Shown here piece by piece: positions 1-10,914 of a DNA stretch of 64,000 bases (positions are counted from its first letter, which is position 1; the number at the start of each line of letters is the position of its first letter). This stretch comes from Hexactinellida sp. DTS-2022. Its lineage: Eukaryota > Porifera > Hexactinellida. The notes under the pieces were generated by a model. That model worked only from the letters and a program-made list of their open reading frames with translations. It was not told where the DNA came from and did no database searches. The stretch covers positions 3,658,001 to 3,722,000 of the forward strand of contig JAPNXP010000005.1 of the NCBI GenBank assembly GCA_028753945.1, given 5' to 3'. A program made the translations under genes and the position numbers.

Positions 1-2362
1 TGCAATACGCTGTAAAATGAGAAGCGAGGATCATCCCTTATAAGTCGTTTTGAAAATTCTTCATTCAAACGTGTTCCCTTCTGAGGTGTACTAACATTAA
101 ATATTTTCCACAAGTTCACCATAATAGAAATAAATTCTGCTGATTTCGTTTTTGAGTTGTCGTTACGTGAATTATCTTGAATTTTTAGACCAGCACTAGT
201 TGACTCATTAAATATTTTGAGAGTAAGTTTTACATTTTGACGTTCAAAACTAGAAGGCCAGCATGATTTAGCTGTCAGTTGATGAGCAATTTTAGCGAAA
301 GCATGATGCTCTTGTCTGTAAAGTATTCGTATGTCTGCAAAACAAGCCTTGCATTGAGTAAGAGGATACTTCATGGAGTAGTAGATATATCACCAAAATT
401 AGGAAAAATAAAAGTGTGATTGATATCTTTCGTATTAAGCCAATTATTCCGAATACACTTCAAAATGTCAACAGGATCAAAAAACAAGAAAAGGCTTCTA
501 GTAGGGTCGACAGGATGAGGAACAATAGGAGATAGTTTTTTATAGGAGAAAACAGTTTAAATATATTAACATTTTGAGGGTAGTTATCAGTACAAAGTAT
601 CTGAACAAAGAGACCGCATTTTCGATGTCGTCAATTACAGATGTTATAGTGAGATGTAGTGTTGATGCTTTGGTAGAAGAAAGGGGGACTAGACGAACAA
701 TTGTTGACCATTTTTTAAGAAAACTCGAAACCATATAATTGCTAATACCGTCTTTATAGGATCCTCCATGTCCAATGCAGGTGCAATAATTTTACCACCT
801 TTATACGATATATCTGATTTGACATGGACTTCATCTATTAGCACAATAACATTCTTTTGCTGTTTAGAGAATTCTCTTGTCGCATTTTCCAGGAAAATCA
901 AGTATTCACTTTCTAACGGTGTCCGGACAGGGAAATTACCGAATTTTTTTATTCCACCGGAATATTTTTTTTCTTCTAAATATACACTCAATGAGATAAA
1001 CATTTGTCCTCCAATTTTAATTTTGATTTTCTTCATGCATAAGTGTCACAATATGACGTTGCAACACCTCCATATATGGTAAAATTACAAATTTCGCCGA
1101 TATTCTTGAAATTTTAAAATTAAGTTTACTTGTCATAATTGTGAGACTTGGTACCATTGGTCGTGTGCAGGAATAAAGTCTAAAAATAAACTCCACAATA
1201 TTATTTCTGTACTAATTGTAATAATAATTGATCTAGTTGTAGTGTGTAACAGATAAAATAGTACTTGGAGAAAGATTTCAACACGTATATAGGGTAAGAG
1301 TAGAGATTATTTAGTTTTTTCTAGAAGTAATATATTGCGGGGGGATACTAAAACACTTTGGAATCGAAATGGAATGTTAGTAAGTGACTATATTGAGATA
1401 TTAGAACTAAATAAACACGTAATTTTCAAAAGCTTCGTTCAAAGAATAATAAAAATTGAATTAAAAGCCTAGTTTTGATGAAATGGATTGAGTTATCGTG
1501 ACAAACTCAACTGCATTGTCAATAACAAAACTATATCTTTAAAAAATAGGAAGTTGAATGAGTAATTTATGATTTGGGATTGAATATAGGAACAGATTGT
1601 GTGAAATTTCCCAATAAATTGAAGAAATGTGGATTTTGAATCGAACACTGTAAAAAAATCGAGGAGAAAAAAGTAAATTCATTGTTACCGCAAGTTGGAT
1701 ATGTTTCTAAGTAACTCAACTTCTTATACAACAACTAGTTATAAGTTGGGAAGTGCTTCTACTAAAGATTATAGCCTATTAGACTATGTTACGGTCAATT
1801 AGAAGTCATTTTTAGAAATTCTATTTATATTTACTTACCTTTTGAAATTTGAATTTTTAAAAGTGCAGTTATTCTTAGAAATGCCTTCCTAGTTACTTGT
1901 TATGAATCACAAGTAGTTGTGATGAAGCAATAATAATTTACCATGATAATTTGTGTACTTCCTATCCGGACACCGTTAGCCAATTGGATCGTATAATCTC
2001 TGTAAGGTGTGAAAATGTGGAAGAGATAAACAGTCAAGGGACTGTAAATAACTGTAACAAGAGTGAGAATAGATATGGGCCTTGAGGGACAAAATCTAAA
2101 TACAAAATTAGTATAAACTATAAGTACAGTATAGTAAAGTTATCAATTGACATACCTGGGTCGATATGTTGTATCTGCGAATATTTTTGGGAACCATAAC
2201 ATTCTCAATCTGACACAAAACGAATTGTAGTCGAGGAAGGTACGTAGAAACAGATACATGCTCTTGGTTTATGAACTCCAACTCTGACTCTGACTCACGA
2301 TTATATTTCTCAATTTGTTCGATTGCTTCAATAATGTGTTTCCTCGCTGAATTAATGTGCAT
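1..2362 (-). pseudogene. P-element/THAP9-like transposase remnant, cut by window edge
   Basis: Minus-strand pieces in order: 2362-2108 encodes a helical segment ending LPRLQFVLCQIENV; 1036-689 carries the catalytic-domain motif LIDEVHVKSDISYKGGKI; about 500-1 encodes segments such as FDPVDILKCIRNNWLN and ERQNVKLTLKIFNES. Each piece has a clear counterpart, in the same order, in the plus-strand element at 57.1-60.2 kb, so this is a second diverged copy of the same family. In P-element transposases the DE(I/V)HVK acidic residue belongs to the RNase H-like core. The coding frame is broken repeatedly, about 1 kb of non-coding DNA (1083-2107) separates the first two blocks, and the C-terminus runs off the window. 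No THAP domain is seen at the expected upstream end. Non-functional. Confidence 0.82.
1083..2107. other. AT-rich non-coding interval inside the P-element remnant
   Basis: No sustained reading frame and no recognisable repeat end. It lies between two transposase blocks that sit only about 150 bp apart in the copy at 58 kb, so it is probably an old, now unrecognisable insertion or unaligned element sequence. Confidence 0.4.
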
Positions 2363-2742
2363 GCTCTAGTAAATTTTCAGATTTTTATCTCTTAGAGGGC
2401 GGGAATTATGTGCGATCAAGTGAATTTTCAGGGTTCTCGAAGTGTGACAATGACGTCATAACTTGTCGAGGTGTGAGAAATTTTGAGAGGAAACCTCAAC
2501 TTGTTGGCAGGTCCAAAAGTTACCACTATATGCCAAAAATCACATTTGAAAACCGTCCACTTTCTTCAATCAACTCGTAAATACAAACAAATATATATAT
2601 GTGTACACACACACACACCCACCCTTGTGTTTTAATAGTATAGATAATCAATGTTAGACGTATTAAACCACCATCAACCGCTTCGAGGTTGGTGTGTGGT
2701 TGTGTTCTGCCGCGAAGTGACCTAGCAAGCGAAGCCCGCTAG
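2363..2742. mobile_element. Helitron-like composite fragment
   Basis: 2378-2640 matches the body of the Helitron-like element at 19407-19911 (shared TGACGTCATAACTTGTCGAG block and the CACAC-rich end). It is joined directly to a 3' end in the opposite orientation (2645-2742), with the GC-rich hairpin around CCGCGAAG and terminal GCTAG followed by T. This is a rearranged or double copy, not an intact element. Confidence 0.6.
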
Positions 2743-3429
2743 TTTACTTTAATAATTAAGAACAATTTATTACAATCAAAATTTCGAAAATGGATTAGTG
2801 CTTTATAATTACAATTACAATTATAGGAATTTGTGTATTTAAATTACAATTACAATTATTTCAAAAACGTAATTAATTGTAATTGAATTAATTACAATTA
2901 TAATTGAACCCAACCCTGCTCCAACCTCCCTTATCCGGGCACTGTAGCCCGGAGGGTGCCCGTAACTCGGATTTGCCAGGATCTGAGAAATACAATGGTG
3001 GGTACACATGGAATTACAAAGAATATAATCCATATTTCTAAATTCATTCAAAAGTTAAGACTGGTGTTTTAACGGGTTGTGGATAATTTAAGATATGTAT
3101 CTTTAATATAATATCGTCATTAAACAATATTATTGATTAAATGGATACATATACTTAGTTTGTCATTGCACCAAAAGGGTGCCCGTATCTGGGAGGTCCG
3201 GTTGACGGAAGTTTTAGTGTACACAGAAATAATACCGGTGCAAGGTTCATAGTGTGCGGGCAGAAAAAATAAATAACGGCACGGTTCGGACCACTGCATC
3301 TCTGGTACAGTATGTTCTCTCTAATTGTCCACAGTGCATTTATCTACTTGTCCAAAAACAACTACGTATTGCTATCTAATAAATCACAAAGATGTTTGTG
3401 TTTTTTGTTTGTTTTTTCCTCCATAGACT
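2743..3429. other. Repeat mosaic without a gene
   Basis: 2790-2910 is a run of alternating TTACAATTA units on both strands, like the arms of the hAT-like MITE at 18378. 2920-2960 and 3170-3200 hold CCCGG-rich arms of a TIR element (GGGTGCCCGTAACTCGG and its relative). No coding support. Confidence 0.35.
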
Positions 3430-3745
3430 ACTTTAATAAAGGACTTAGGCTGCAAGCTCGGGTCATGGAACTTGGGTCCATTGTGTCTTATTGATATCTC
3501 GTAATCCGCTAATGCTAGACGCAGGAAATGTATTATTGTAGTAAGGAAGTCATATTTTGGGAGTCCATTGGTCATATTGCCTAATCTCAAATATTTGTGG
3601 AATGTGAGTTTTGTGGTTTTGACACCTTTTCCATATATGGTAATAATCTCAAATTCTCGACTTCAGTTAGAGTTAGACATAAGAAATGTATTATTCTTGA
3701 ATAGGAAGTCATTGTAAGGAAGATATTGGCATATTGACTATCACT
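3430..3745. mobile_element. Diverged relative of the 42.8-kb long-inverted-repeat element
   Basis: Contains blocks TTGATATCTCGTAATCCGCT, GCTAGACGCAGGAAATG, AAGTCATATTTTGGGAGTCC and CCATATATGGTAAT in the same order as the arms of the element at 42818-44312, with many substitutions. Only one arm is visible. No TSD identified. Confidence 0.6.
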
Positions 3746-3913
3746 TATAGCAGTGTTCGAGATAAGAACAATCAGCTGATTCGCTACAAACAGAAGCTGG
3801 AGAGCCAGCTGAGCGAGTCCCAGGAGCAGCTGGGGAACGAGAGGGGAGCCAGGACAGATAGCAGGAGATGAGGTATGTTAGGGCAGATACACAAACAAAG
3901 AAATAAACAAATA

Positions 3914-4120
3914 GACACCTAATAAAAAACTAACTAACTAATAAACAAACAAACAAACAAACAAGCAAACAAACAAACAAACAAACAAACTAACAAACAA
4001 ACAAACTAACTAATAAACAAACAAACAAACAAACAAACAAACAAACAAACAGATAAACAAACAAACAGATAAACAAACAAACAAACAAACAAACAAACAA
4101 ACAAATAAATAAACTAACTA
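3914..4120. repeat. (AAAC)n microsatellite
   Basis: About 200 bp of AAAC units with occasional AACT and AGAT variants, lying in the intron between the first two coiled-coil exons. Confidence 0.9.
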
Positions 4121-4261
4121 AGGAACAGATAGATAAATAATAATCACAAATTTTATTGTCTTAGGGACTGCAACAAGATTTAGAGAATTCATCAAATGAA
4201 ATTTCAGAATTAAAATCCCATCAACAGAGGTATACATACAATTTATGAATAACAACAATTT

Positions 4262-4325
4262 GTTTATTAATATTATTATTGTTGTTGTTGTGTTGTTGTT
4301 GTTGTGTTGTTGTTGTTATTGTGTA
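4262..4325. repeat. (TTG)n/(GTT)n simple repeat
   Basis: Short run of TTG triplets just before the third coiled-coil exon. Confidence 0.85.
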
Positions 4326-4894
4326 GGAAAGAGAACGATTTGGCAAATGTCACATATAGCAATGACGAAGCTCAAACGAAAATTCAAATTTACAGAAAAA
4401 GATTAAGAAATTAGAGGTGTTAAGCCACCCAATTTTGCCTTTGGAGGCTTAACTATTCCACCATAATTGTGGAATTGATTGAGGAACTGGTGCGAAAACT
4501 ACAAACTGGAGCTACAAACTTGAAATTTGGCAGGGGGATGGGGAATACTGTATGTTTAAATAAGTTATAATGAAAAAGAAAAGTTTTCACATCTGCCATC
4601 CCAAAAGGTTACAAAACTTTTTCCCAATTAAATTAGAGGGTTTTATTAGTATGAATTAGCAACTAACATACAAATAATATAAATAGATTTTTGTGTCTAT
4701 ATCAATTATTAACAAAGTTATTTCTTGGTATCATGAACTGTATCAGAGTCAGATTCAATATTCAATGGAAGCATAGAAACAATACAGAAGACAATAATGG
4801 CCATCTTAAATTCCATGTTTCCTTACAGCAACCGAAATGAGTCACGACACTGCACTTCCTCTTCACTAGCTCTCTATTTGTTCTGTGCACTATA

Positions 4895-5772
4895 CAGTGC
4901 ACCCTCGCTAGTCCGAACAGGAGATCCACAACTATTTTTCGTATAAATTTGGGGGAAATCTTAAATATTTGTATATTACAATGAAATTATAAATAACTAA
5001 GTCTCAGACAAGTATTTAGGTAGTATGCTACATGTTTAGTTTGGATTAAAAGGTTTGGACAAGTTTGGTTCGAATTATCCGGTGTCATAGACTCATAGTG
5101 CCAGCGGTCCCCCCTAAATAATGTCCCCCCGGACCTATTGCACTAGGGCCAGCTGTCCCCTCGGACCTGTGGCCCTAGTGTCAGATGTCCCCCCGGACCA
5201 GTGGCCCTAGTGTCAGCTGTCCCCCCTCAGGATCAGATGTCCCCCCGACTCGGACTCACCCTAGGGCCAGATGTCCCCCCGGACCAGTGGTCCTAGGGCC
5301 AGCTATCCCCCCGGCCTGTGACCCTAGGGTCAGATGTCCCCCTTAGGGTCAGATGTCTTCCCTCAGAAACCTCACACTAGGGTCCCAGAACAATAAATTT
5401 CACAATTTATTGTTATAGTTTCATATTCTACATTAAAGTAGTCCGATTGGGGGACATCTAACCCTGAGGAGGAACAGCTGACACTAGGGCCAGAGGTCCG
5501 GGGGACAGCTGGCCCTAGTGTGAGGAGTCCGAGGGGGGGGGACATCTGACCCTAAGGCTACATGTCCGGGGGGACAGCTGACACTAGGGCCACACGCCCG
5601 GGGGACATCTGACACGGGGGGACCGCTGGCACTCCAGAACCGGGTCTCATTTACAGATGCCTATAGAAATTGTATTACTTCACTATTCCGAACGAATTCA
5701 ATAATCGAAACAGAGTTTTTAATAAATCGGAACACCTCTGTTCGGATTAGCGAGGGACCCGAGGGTGTACTG
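4895..5772. mobile_element. Pogo/Tigger-type TIR element flanked by TA
   Basis: Left end TA|CAGTGCACCCTCGCTAGTCC and right end GGGTGTACTG|TA are inverted; the inner part GTTCGGATTAGCGAGGG mirrors CCTCGCTAGTCCGAAC. The CAG terminus and TA target are typical of pogo/Tc1-mariner relatives. No transposase is encoded. A GC-rich element sits inside at 5097-5633. Confidence 0.75.
5097..5633. mobile_element. GC-rich inverted-repeat element nested in the TIR element
   Basis: Ends are inverted: AGTGCCAGCGGTCCCCCC and GGGGGGACCGCTGGCACT. The left half is a C-rich array of about 45-bp units (CTAGGGCCAGCTGTCCCCC variants); the right half is the same array reversed (GGGGGACAGCTGGCCCTAG). The AT-rich centre is about 60 bp. 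The whole can fold into one long hairpin. No convincing TSD. Confidence 0.7.
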
Positions 5773-5774
5773 TA

Positions 5775-7045
5775 CTTTGTGGACGGTCTTGACACAGAAC
5801 AAAAACTCGAGATGGCTGAACGCTATAAGAATATCCCCTCCATGAGAGCACAAAAGTTGGACACCCTTTTCGAAGGGACCGACCGACTCTCCTGCCTCAG
5901 ATACCGTAACTACTTACGAACAGGTGCGGGGATAGCCACCCTCATACATTGAACAAACGCATGCAAATGCTATCCTGCTTGATTTCAGGGAACTCCGCCA
6001 AAACAGGGTTTCAGAAAATTCAGCTAGATCTACAGAAATTATTCTCCGATCGTGGAGCAAGTCAACACTCATAAGTCATAACATATGGTTCAGGTTGGAG
6101 AGTATGGGTACGCAAGCGCATTGAGAGACATAAATATCCCTTGGACCCTACTTTAGGAGATGTAATCACCTTCCTAACTGACATATTCGATTCAGGAAAA
6201 TCTACTAGTTGGCTAGTTAACATCCATCATTGACGACCATTTTCTAAAACTCTGGAGATTGCTAATGTTATAGCAAGAGATCCTTTGATTTCTGGACTAA
6301 TTAAGGGCATAGAAAATATGCAACCAAATAAACCACGTTACTCCTACACTTGAGACATAAAACCTCTATTGTATTACCTTAAAACTGATAAGCCTGGACT
6401 TAAATTCCTTTCAGTAAAAGTTGCAACATTGGTTGCAATATCCAGAGCATCGAGACGCTCGGAAATCGTTGCGTTTGATACCAGGTACATTATCATATAA
6501 GAGAATGAAATATGTTGTCAAATTGGTCAAGCAAAGACGTGCTAAAAAAAATTCATGAAACCAATAATAATCTCACGCTTTAAATCTAGTAGTCTGGTTT
6601 ACCCCCATGACTAACTTAAATCGGTACCTAGATTGCACTAAATAGTACATAGAACCAGAATATGTTCACCCAGTATTCATCAGTCTATCAAAACCTCACA
6701 AGAGTGTGACCCCATCGACGACGGTCGTTGGATCAAAAACACTCTAGCAGCAGCTGGAGTGGTCACCAATATATTTAAAGCCCACTCACTAGATCCGCTT
6801 CTACATCTAAGGCAGCTCACGCTGGACTGCCAGTAGATCAAATCTTTAGAGTAGCAGACTGGTCAAATGCACAAACTTTCCAAAAGTGTTACCAGAGAGA
6901 TACTCACTCGGAGACTCGTCTCAACGATGCAGCAAACGCTTTTACACAGTCAGTGCTAGACTCTACAAACTACAAACGAGTCCTAGATATTAGCTTACTT
7001 TACTTGAGATTAAATAAGTCACTAATTTATCATTGACTAAAACTC
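5775..7045 (+). pseudogene. DIRS/Ngaro-type tyrosine recombinase, broken
   Basis: Joined only by eye across frames. About 6090-6480 reads WRVWVRKRIERHKYPLDPTL, then GKSTSWLVNIHH, DPLISGLIKGIENMQPNKPR and LVAISRASRRSEIVAFDT, the last holding the catalytic-Arg box. About 6700-7020 reads RWIKNTLAAAGV, an AHS..RSAS-type HxxR box, DQIFRVADWSNAQTFQKCY (candidate Tyr nucleophile), then NDAANAFTQSVLDS. This order matches tyrosine recombinases of DIRS/Ngaro retroelements, which integrate circular DNA without an acidic-triad integrase. Several in-frame stops (for example near 6230 and 6352) and frameshifts show it is dead. No reverse transcriptase was recognised upstream, where the TIR element 4895-5772 interrupts. 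Confidence 0.75.
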
Positions 7046-7641
7046 CTTTAACATCTTAAATCAGGGTTTCGCAAACTCGCCCTTTTAGGCTGCATGCGGC
7101 CGGATTGCTTCGTTCGTAGATGCGGCCGGTACCAGCAATGCCTAAAATGTTCGACGAGGACAATTTAGCATTTTTGGATTTTTATCGTGCTTTAATACTT
7201 TAAATTTGATATATTTTTGTTTTATAATAGATGTCGGATATAACCACACCGGAAATAAGAACATATCGGATATAAGAACACTAAGTTGGAAAACGGTTGC
7301 CATATACCCTATATAATTTATGTCGGTTATAAGAACATGATGCCGGCAGCCCAGATTAACCCCCTAGGAGTATATACCCAGGTATGTAGTGGGCTAGCCT
7401 AAATATGCCCTCTAGCCCAGACTATATCCCTCATATTGGTTATGCCTAATTTTGGAACGGGGCGGGACAGTCCCGGAAAATCCAGATCATAGGCGCCGAC
7501 CCGAGGCGGCAGGGGGGGCCCTTGAGGGGAGGGCAGGGGGATGGAGGATTCTGGCCAAAGGACCTGACGAGCAGGGTAACCAAATGTCTTATTTTTAGAA
7601 GGAAAGTCCTTCTCAGGCTAACTGCATTCTTACACTGTGTC

Positions 7642-8507
7642 CCGTGCCGGATTACCGCATAGGACATGGCCTAGGGCCCCGCGCATTTGGGGGGCCCAGC
7701 GCTTTTAGCGGCTCCGGGGCGTTTAGGTGAATTTTTTGAAAAATTTTAAAAATGAGGCTTCATGTATTGGGCAGATGGACTCATCGTGTCAAGCAAGTAT
7801 GCTAATATTTATATTGTGTCCGTTATTATCGGATATAATGTTACTAATTTTAATTCATAAATTGATATTGATGCATGCAAATTTCTATTATTTATAAGGC
7901 AACCAAATTCAATATAAGTTTTTATAATTTATAACATTGATATGATTGTACTTCATACATCAGTTATTTATTCATCGTTCACTCCCGCTAAGTTGTTTAA
8001 AATACCTTTTTCAATGAACATTTATTTGAAATAAGTATTTTACCTTTTAAAATATCTGTTGTGTTCTTTGAAGTTCTACACTGTCGGACTACTAATGTTG
8101 AGAACCTATTTCTAAACAAAATATTACCTTGTAATTGAAGTTAGATTGATTTTAATACATCTAAAATTCTAAATTATTAAATTATAGTTTTTGTTTAGAA
8201 GCTGGTTTGACATTTCGACAATTAATAATGTGATCTGAATGTTTAATAATTATGTCTCGAAGTGGCAACGTATTATGTATAGTACGTAATTTAAGTCTAA
8301 CTAGTTAGACATGCAGTCTTCGCAAGGATAACATTGGCGACTTAGCAAGAAAAAAGCTTGAAAAAAGTTGTTTAATGGATATGTAGAGATTCATGTATCT
8401 AAGAAAATAATACTTAATAAATTTATTTTCATTAATATGTATTTAGTCTTAGGGGGGCCCCCAAAAATGTTTGGCCTAGGGCCCCGCATAGTCTTAATCC
8501 GGCCCTG
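7642..8507. mobile_element. hAT-like MITE with perfect 8-bp TSD ACTGTGTC
   Basis: Direct repeat ACTGTGTC at 7634-7641 and 8508-8515. Left terminus CCGTGCCGGATTACC, right terminus TTAATCCGGCCCTG, each followed inward by GGCCTAGGGCCCCGC. 866 bp, no coding capacity. Interrupts the 7572-9074 element. Confidence 0.85.
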
Positions 8508-8552
8508 ACTGTGTCCTTTTGTATATTTCTAAAAATTGTTTGCAGTCTGTTC

Positions 8553-8911
8553 CAGACATGGGGTCAAGCCCTTTCAAAAGGGCTTAAGTCCAAGCCCATC
8601 CCTAATCAGAAGGGCTTAAGCCTAAGCCCTTTCACTAAGCCCTTTTTGAAAAAGGTCTTAAGTCCAAGCTCAAGCCCTTAATAAAGGGCTTAATTCCGGA
8701 CTTAAGTCTTTTACTCTAATTATTTAGAAATCCATACCGTATTATATTGAATAAGTGCCTTGAAAAGAGCTTGAAAAGGGCTTGAAGCTCATCTATAAAG
8801 GGCTTAAGTCCAAGTCCGGAGTTAAGCCCTTTTATTAAAGGAGGACTTAAGTCCGGATTTAAGCCCTCTCAAAAATGGGCTTAAGCCCTTTGGGGCTTGG
8901 CCCCATGCCTG
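8553..8911. mobile_element. hAT-like MITE built of AAGGGCTTAAG units
   Basis: Termini CAGACATGGGGTCAAGCCC and GGGCTTGGCCCCATGCCTG are inverted. The body is mostly repeats of GGGCTTAAGTCC, each nearly self-complementary. Flanks AGTCTGTTC and AGTCTCTG are approximate direct repeats. 359 bp. Confidence 0.75.
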
Positions 8912-9074
8912 AGTCTCTGTTATATGTTGTTCAACCATCCTCAAAACTATAAAAGTATACTAGTTCATGTCTTTGTACAAAAGCCTTTATTCTCAAGTGT
9001 TCTACTCTCTAATATGCGATCTCTTGTATTTTAAACATGTCCTTCTTAATATAAAGTATCATCTGGTTACCCTG

Positions 9075-10138
9075 CTGGAGAAGCACCTGACTGCCAGGAA
9101 ATTTTTAAGCTATTTTTAAATAAACGAAGTGGTAAATTAGCCATTTCCCTTGAACATTTTTTGAATTTTGTTCAAAACTGGAGTACATGATTTGTAAATT
9201 CATCATTTTTTTAGGGATTTTCAGCATTTATATACATATTAGCGTATTCTACGTATGAATTATCAATACCACCGGAAAATCAATTAACCTGAAGGTTATT
9301 ATTCGAAGAAAATAGTGTACAGACGTAATTGTAATATATGCATCGATTATAAATTGTTGTTGTCAAAGATAAAAAGTTTCGAGCACCCCCTCAATTTTAG
9401 GACTTTTACAAAGTTCGTACTAATTAATTGAAAAAAACGGCAAATAACTGTGAATAGATTATAAACTATTTTTTTGCAGAATAATTCATTATTAATTGTT
9501 AAAACTACCAAGAGAACTAATATTTGATCAAACTCCTCAGGGGTAAACCTAGCAATAAACTATCCATATCGCGAATACCCAAAATTTGCCAAAAAGTTAA
9601 CAGTTGATGAATAATTCGTTATATTCAGGAAATATTCAACTTAGAAATGGGACATACGTTTATTTGTTTATATACGAAGAAAATTAGATAGTAGAACAAA
9701 GTTGCATCGTATATTTGGAATGTTGCATAAAAATTAGTTTTTGCGATATTTCATGCAAATTGTTAAGTGTTCGATATTCATGCAAAATGTTGCACCTTGT
9801 ATATTACAATGTTGCATGCAACAAAGTTGCATCGTGTATGACGTGCATCAAAGTTGCATCGTGTATGATATGAATACATAGATTACACTAGACGCCCCAC
9901 ATTTTTGCACATGACACAATAAACGGTAGACAGGGAGTATAATTTGGGCTAGCCCACTTTATATTGGGGGTATAATCTGGGCTGGGAAAGATTATACCCG
10001 GATATATTCGAGGAGGGGGGGGCATAATCTGGGCTGTTACACCAGTTATAAGCAAATTAAGTGCAGTTCCCGACGATATGCTTATAAGTTATAACCGGTA
10101 TCCATTCACTGTACTATAGGATTGTCATATAACTGGCT
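9075..10138. other. Non-coding interval with AAAGTTGCATCGTG repeats
   Basis: 9700-9870 holds several degenerate copies of AAAGTTGCATCGTGTATG. 9900-10036 is the right end of the outer nested element, and 10037-10130 is the right half of an older TIR unit ending near CACTGTA. Otherwise AT-rich with no gene. Confidence 0.4.
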
Positions 10139-10543
10139 TTACTTGATCTGATATTTCTCTTTCTCTTCGCTCTCAGATGCCAGGCTAAGTGTTAATGCTT
10201 CATTGAACATTTCCTCATCTTTTGAGGTAGGTGACACACATCTGCGCTTTTTGGAGCTAATAGATTGAGAACAGATTGAAGGGTGTTCTGGTAGAAAAAC
10301 TGGAACGGCACCATCTTTTAGCTTTGGGTTGACTCTTGGAATTTCCTTGGAATTTACATCCTCCTGGCGAAAATGATTTACACACACGTAAACCCCCTTG
10401 AATGATTGTAAATCGTCTCTCCGAAGAACCTGAAGCCATCTGTGTCTTAGGTCATCTGGTTTCGTAGGTAGTTTAAAAACTAGGACACGGTAATCGTCGT
10501 TGTAGTTGATTTTGCATCCGAAAACGGCACAACTGTTGGGCAT
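10139..10543 (-). CDS. THAP-domain protein (single ORF, 134 aa, or first exon)
   Basis: An intact N-terminal THAP zinc finger starts at residue 1 (MPNSC): Cys5-x4-Cys10, a Trp at residue 36, then CVNHF supplying the last Cys and the His, followed by AVPVFLP, the AVPTIF-like closing box. THAP domains bind DNA in a sequence-specific way and occur in host regulators and at the N-terminus of P-element-like transposases. The tail (about residues 90-134) is Ser/Lys/Glu-rich and ends in an acidic/basic run with a bipartite-like SKKRR signal. The last codons (ATCAAGTAAAG) contain a plausible GTAAAG donor, so this may be a first exon, though no downstream exon was found. The related element at 57 kb has a broken THAP domain while this one is open. 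Host gene versus transposon remnant is undecided. Confidence 0.65.
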   Translation of the reverse strand: MPNSCAVFGCKINYNDDYRVLVFKLPTKPDDLRHRWLQVLRRDDLQSFKGVYVCVNHFRQEDVNSKEIPRVNPKLKDGAVPVFLPEHPSICSQSISSKKRRCVSPTSKDEEMFNEALTLSLASESEEKEKYQIK

Positions 10544-10730
10544 CGTTAGAAAAAACTAATAAATTAATTAATGGTAGAGCATAAATCAAATTATAAGGTT
10601 AATTAATTAATAGGGAAATGGGCTCTGTAGGGGTGGGTATAGTACTAATGGGAATGACATAAATAAATAACAAGATGGATTATTTGGCTGTAGAGCGTAA
10701 TAAAAGTATAAATTTGCTATGTATGTTATA

Positions 10731-10914
10731 CAGGTAAACCTCCCAAAGCGGGACCCATCGGGAGAATGATTTTGTGCCGCTTCTCGGAGGTTGCCGCTTT
10801 GGGAGGTTGCTCGTAAGGTAAAACTCCCAAAGCGGCACTCATCGGGAGAATGGTTTTGTGCCGCTTCTCGGAGGTTGCCGCTACTCGGAGGTGCCGCTTT
10901 GGGAGGTTTACCTG
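10731..10914. mobile_element. Pogo-type MITE (CAGGTAAACCTCCCAAAGCG family)
   Basis: TA|CAGGTAAACCTCCCAAAGCG at left and TTTGGGAGGTTTACCTG|TA at right are inverted. Internal CGGGAGAATGATTTTGTGCC unit occurs twice. A second, shorter copy sits at 32415-32516. No coding capacity. Confidence 0.85.

Larger units (their letters stand above)
3751..4417 (+). pseudogene. Three decayed coiled-coil exons (possibly myosin-tail-like)
   Basis: Exon 1 3751-3872 follows a CACTTATAG acceptor and encodes a charged heptad stretch with YKQKLESQLSESQEQLGNER; it has an in-frame TGA just before the GTATGT donor. Exon 2 4165-4229 (acceptor TTGTCTTAG, donor GTATAC) encodes GLQQDLENSSNEISELKSHQ. Exon 3 4327-4416 (acceptor GTGTAG) encodes KENDLANVTYSNDEAQTKI, then shifts frame before LQKKIKKLE and a GTGTTA donor. 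Exon 1 is GC-rich against AT-rich surroundings. Spacing and residues resemble the heptads of myosin heavy-chain tails, but other coiled-coil proteins cannot be excluded. No neighbouring exons were found, so this looks like a stranded, decaying fragment of a larger gene. Confidence 0.5.
7572..9074. mobile_element. hAT-like element, second level of nest
   Basis: Left CAGGGTAACCAAATG and right CATCTGGTTACCCTG are inverted termini of the usual hAT CAG..CTG form. Two further elements (7642-8507, 8553-8911) interrupt its body. The flanking 8-mers CTGACGAG and CTGGAGAA are only partly alike, so the TSD is decayed. No transposase. Confidence 0.6.
7347..10036. mobile_element. Outer TIR element of a nested stack
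   Basis: Left end CAGCCCAGATTA and right end TAATCTGGGCTG are inverted, with subterminal TATATACCC/GGGTATAAT mirrored motifs. It interrupts an older TIR-like unit whose halves (GTCGGTTATAAGAACATG at 7321 and TTATAAGTTATAACCGG at 10080) lie on either side. It contains the element 7572-9074. TSD is too degraded to call. Confidence 0.55.

Noticed and set aside
7446..7667. 73-codon frame with Pro-rich sequence
   Set aside because: Falls across the GGGGGG/CCCCC-rich ends of nested MITEs and crosses an element boundary.
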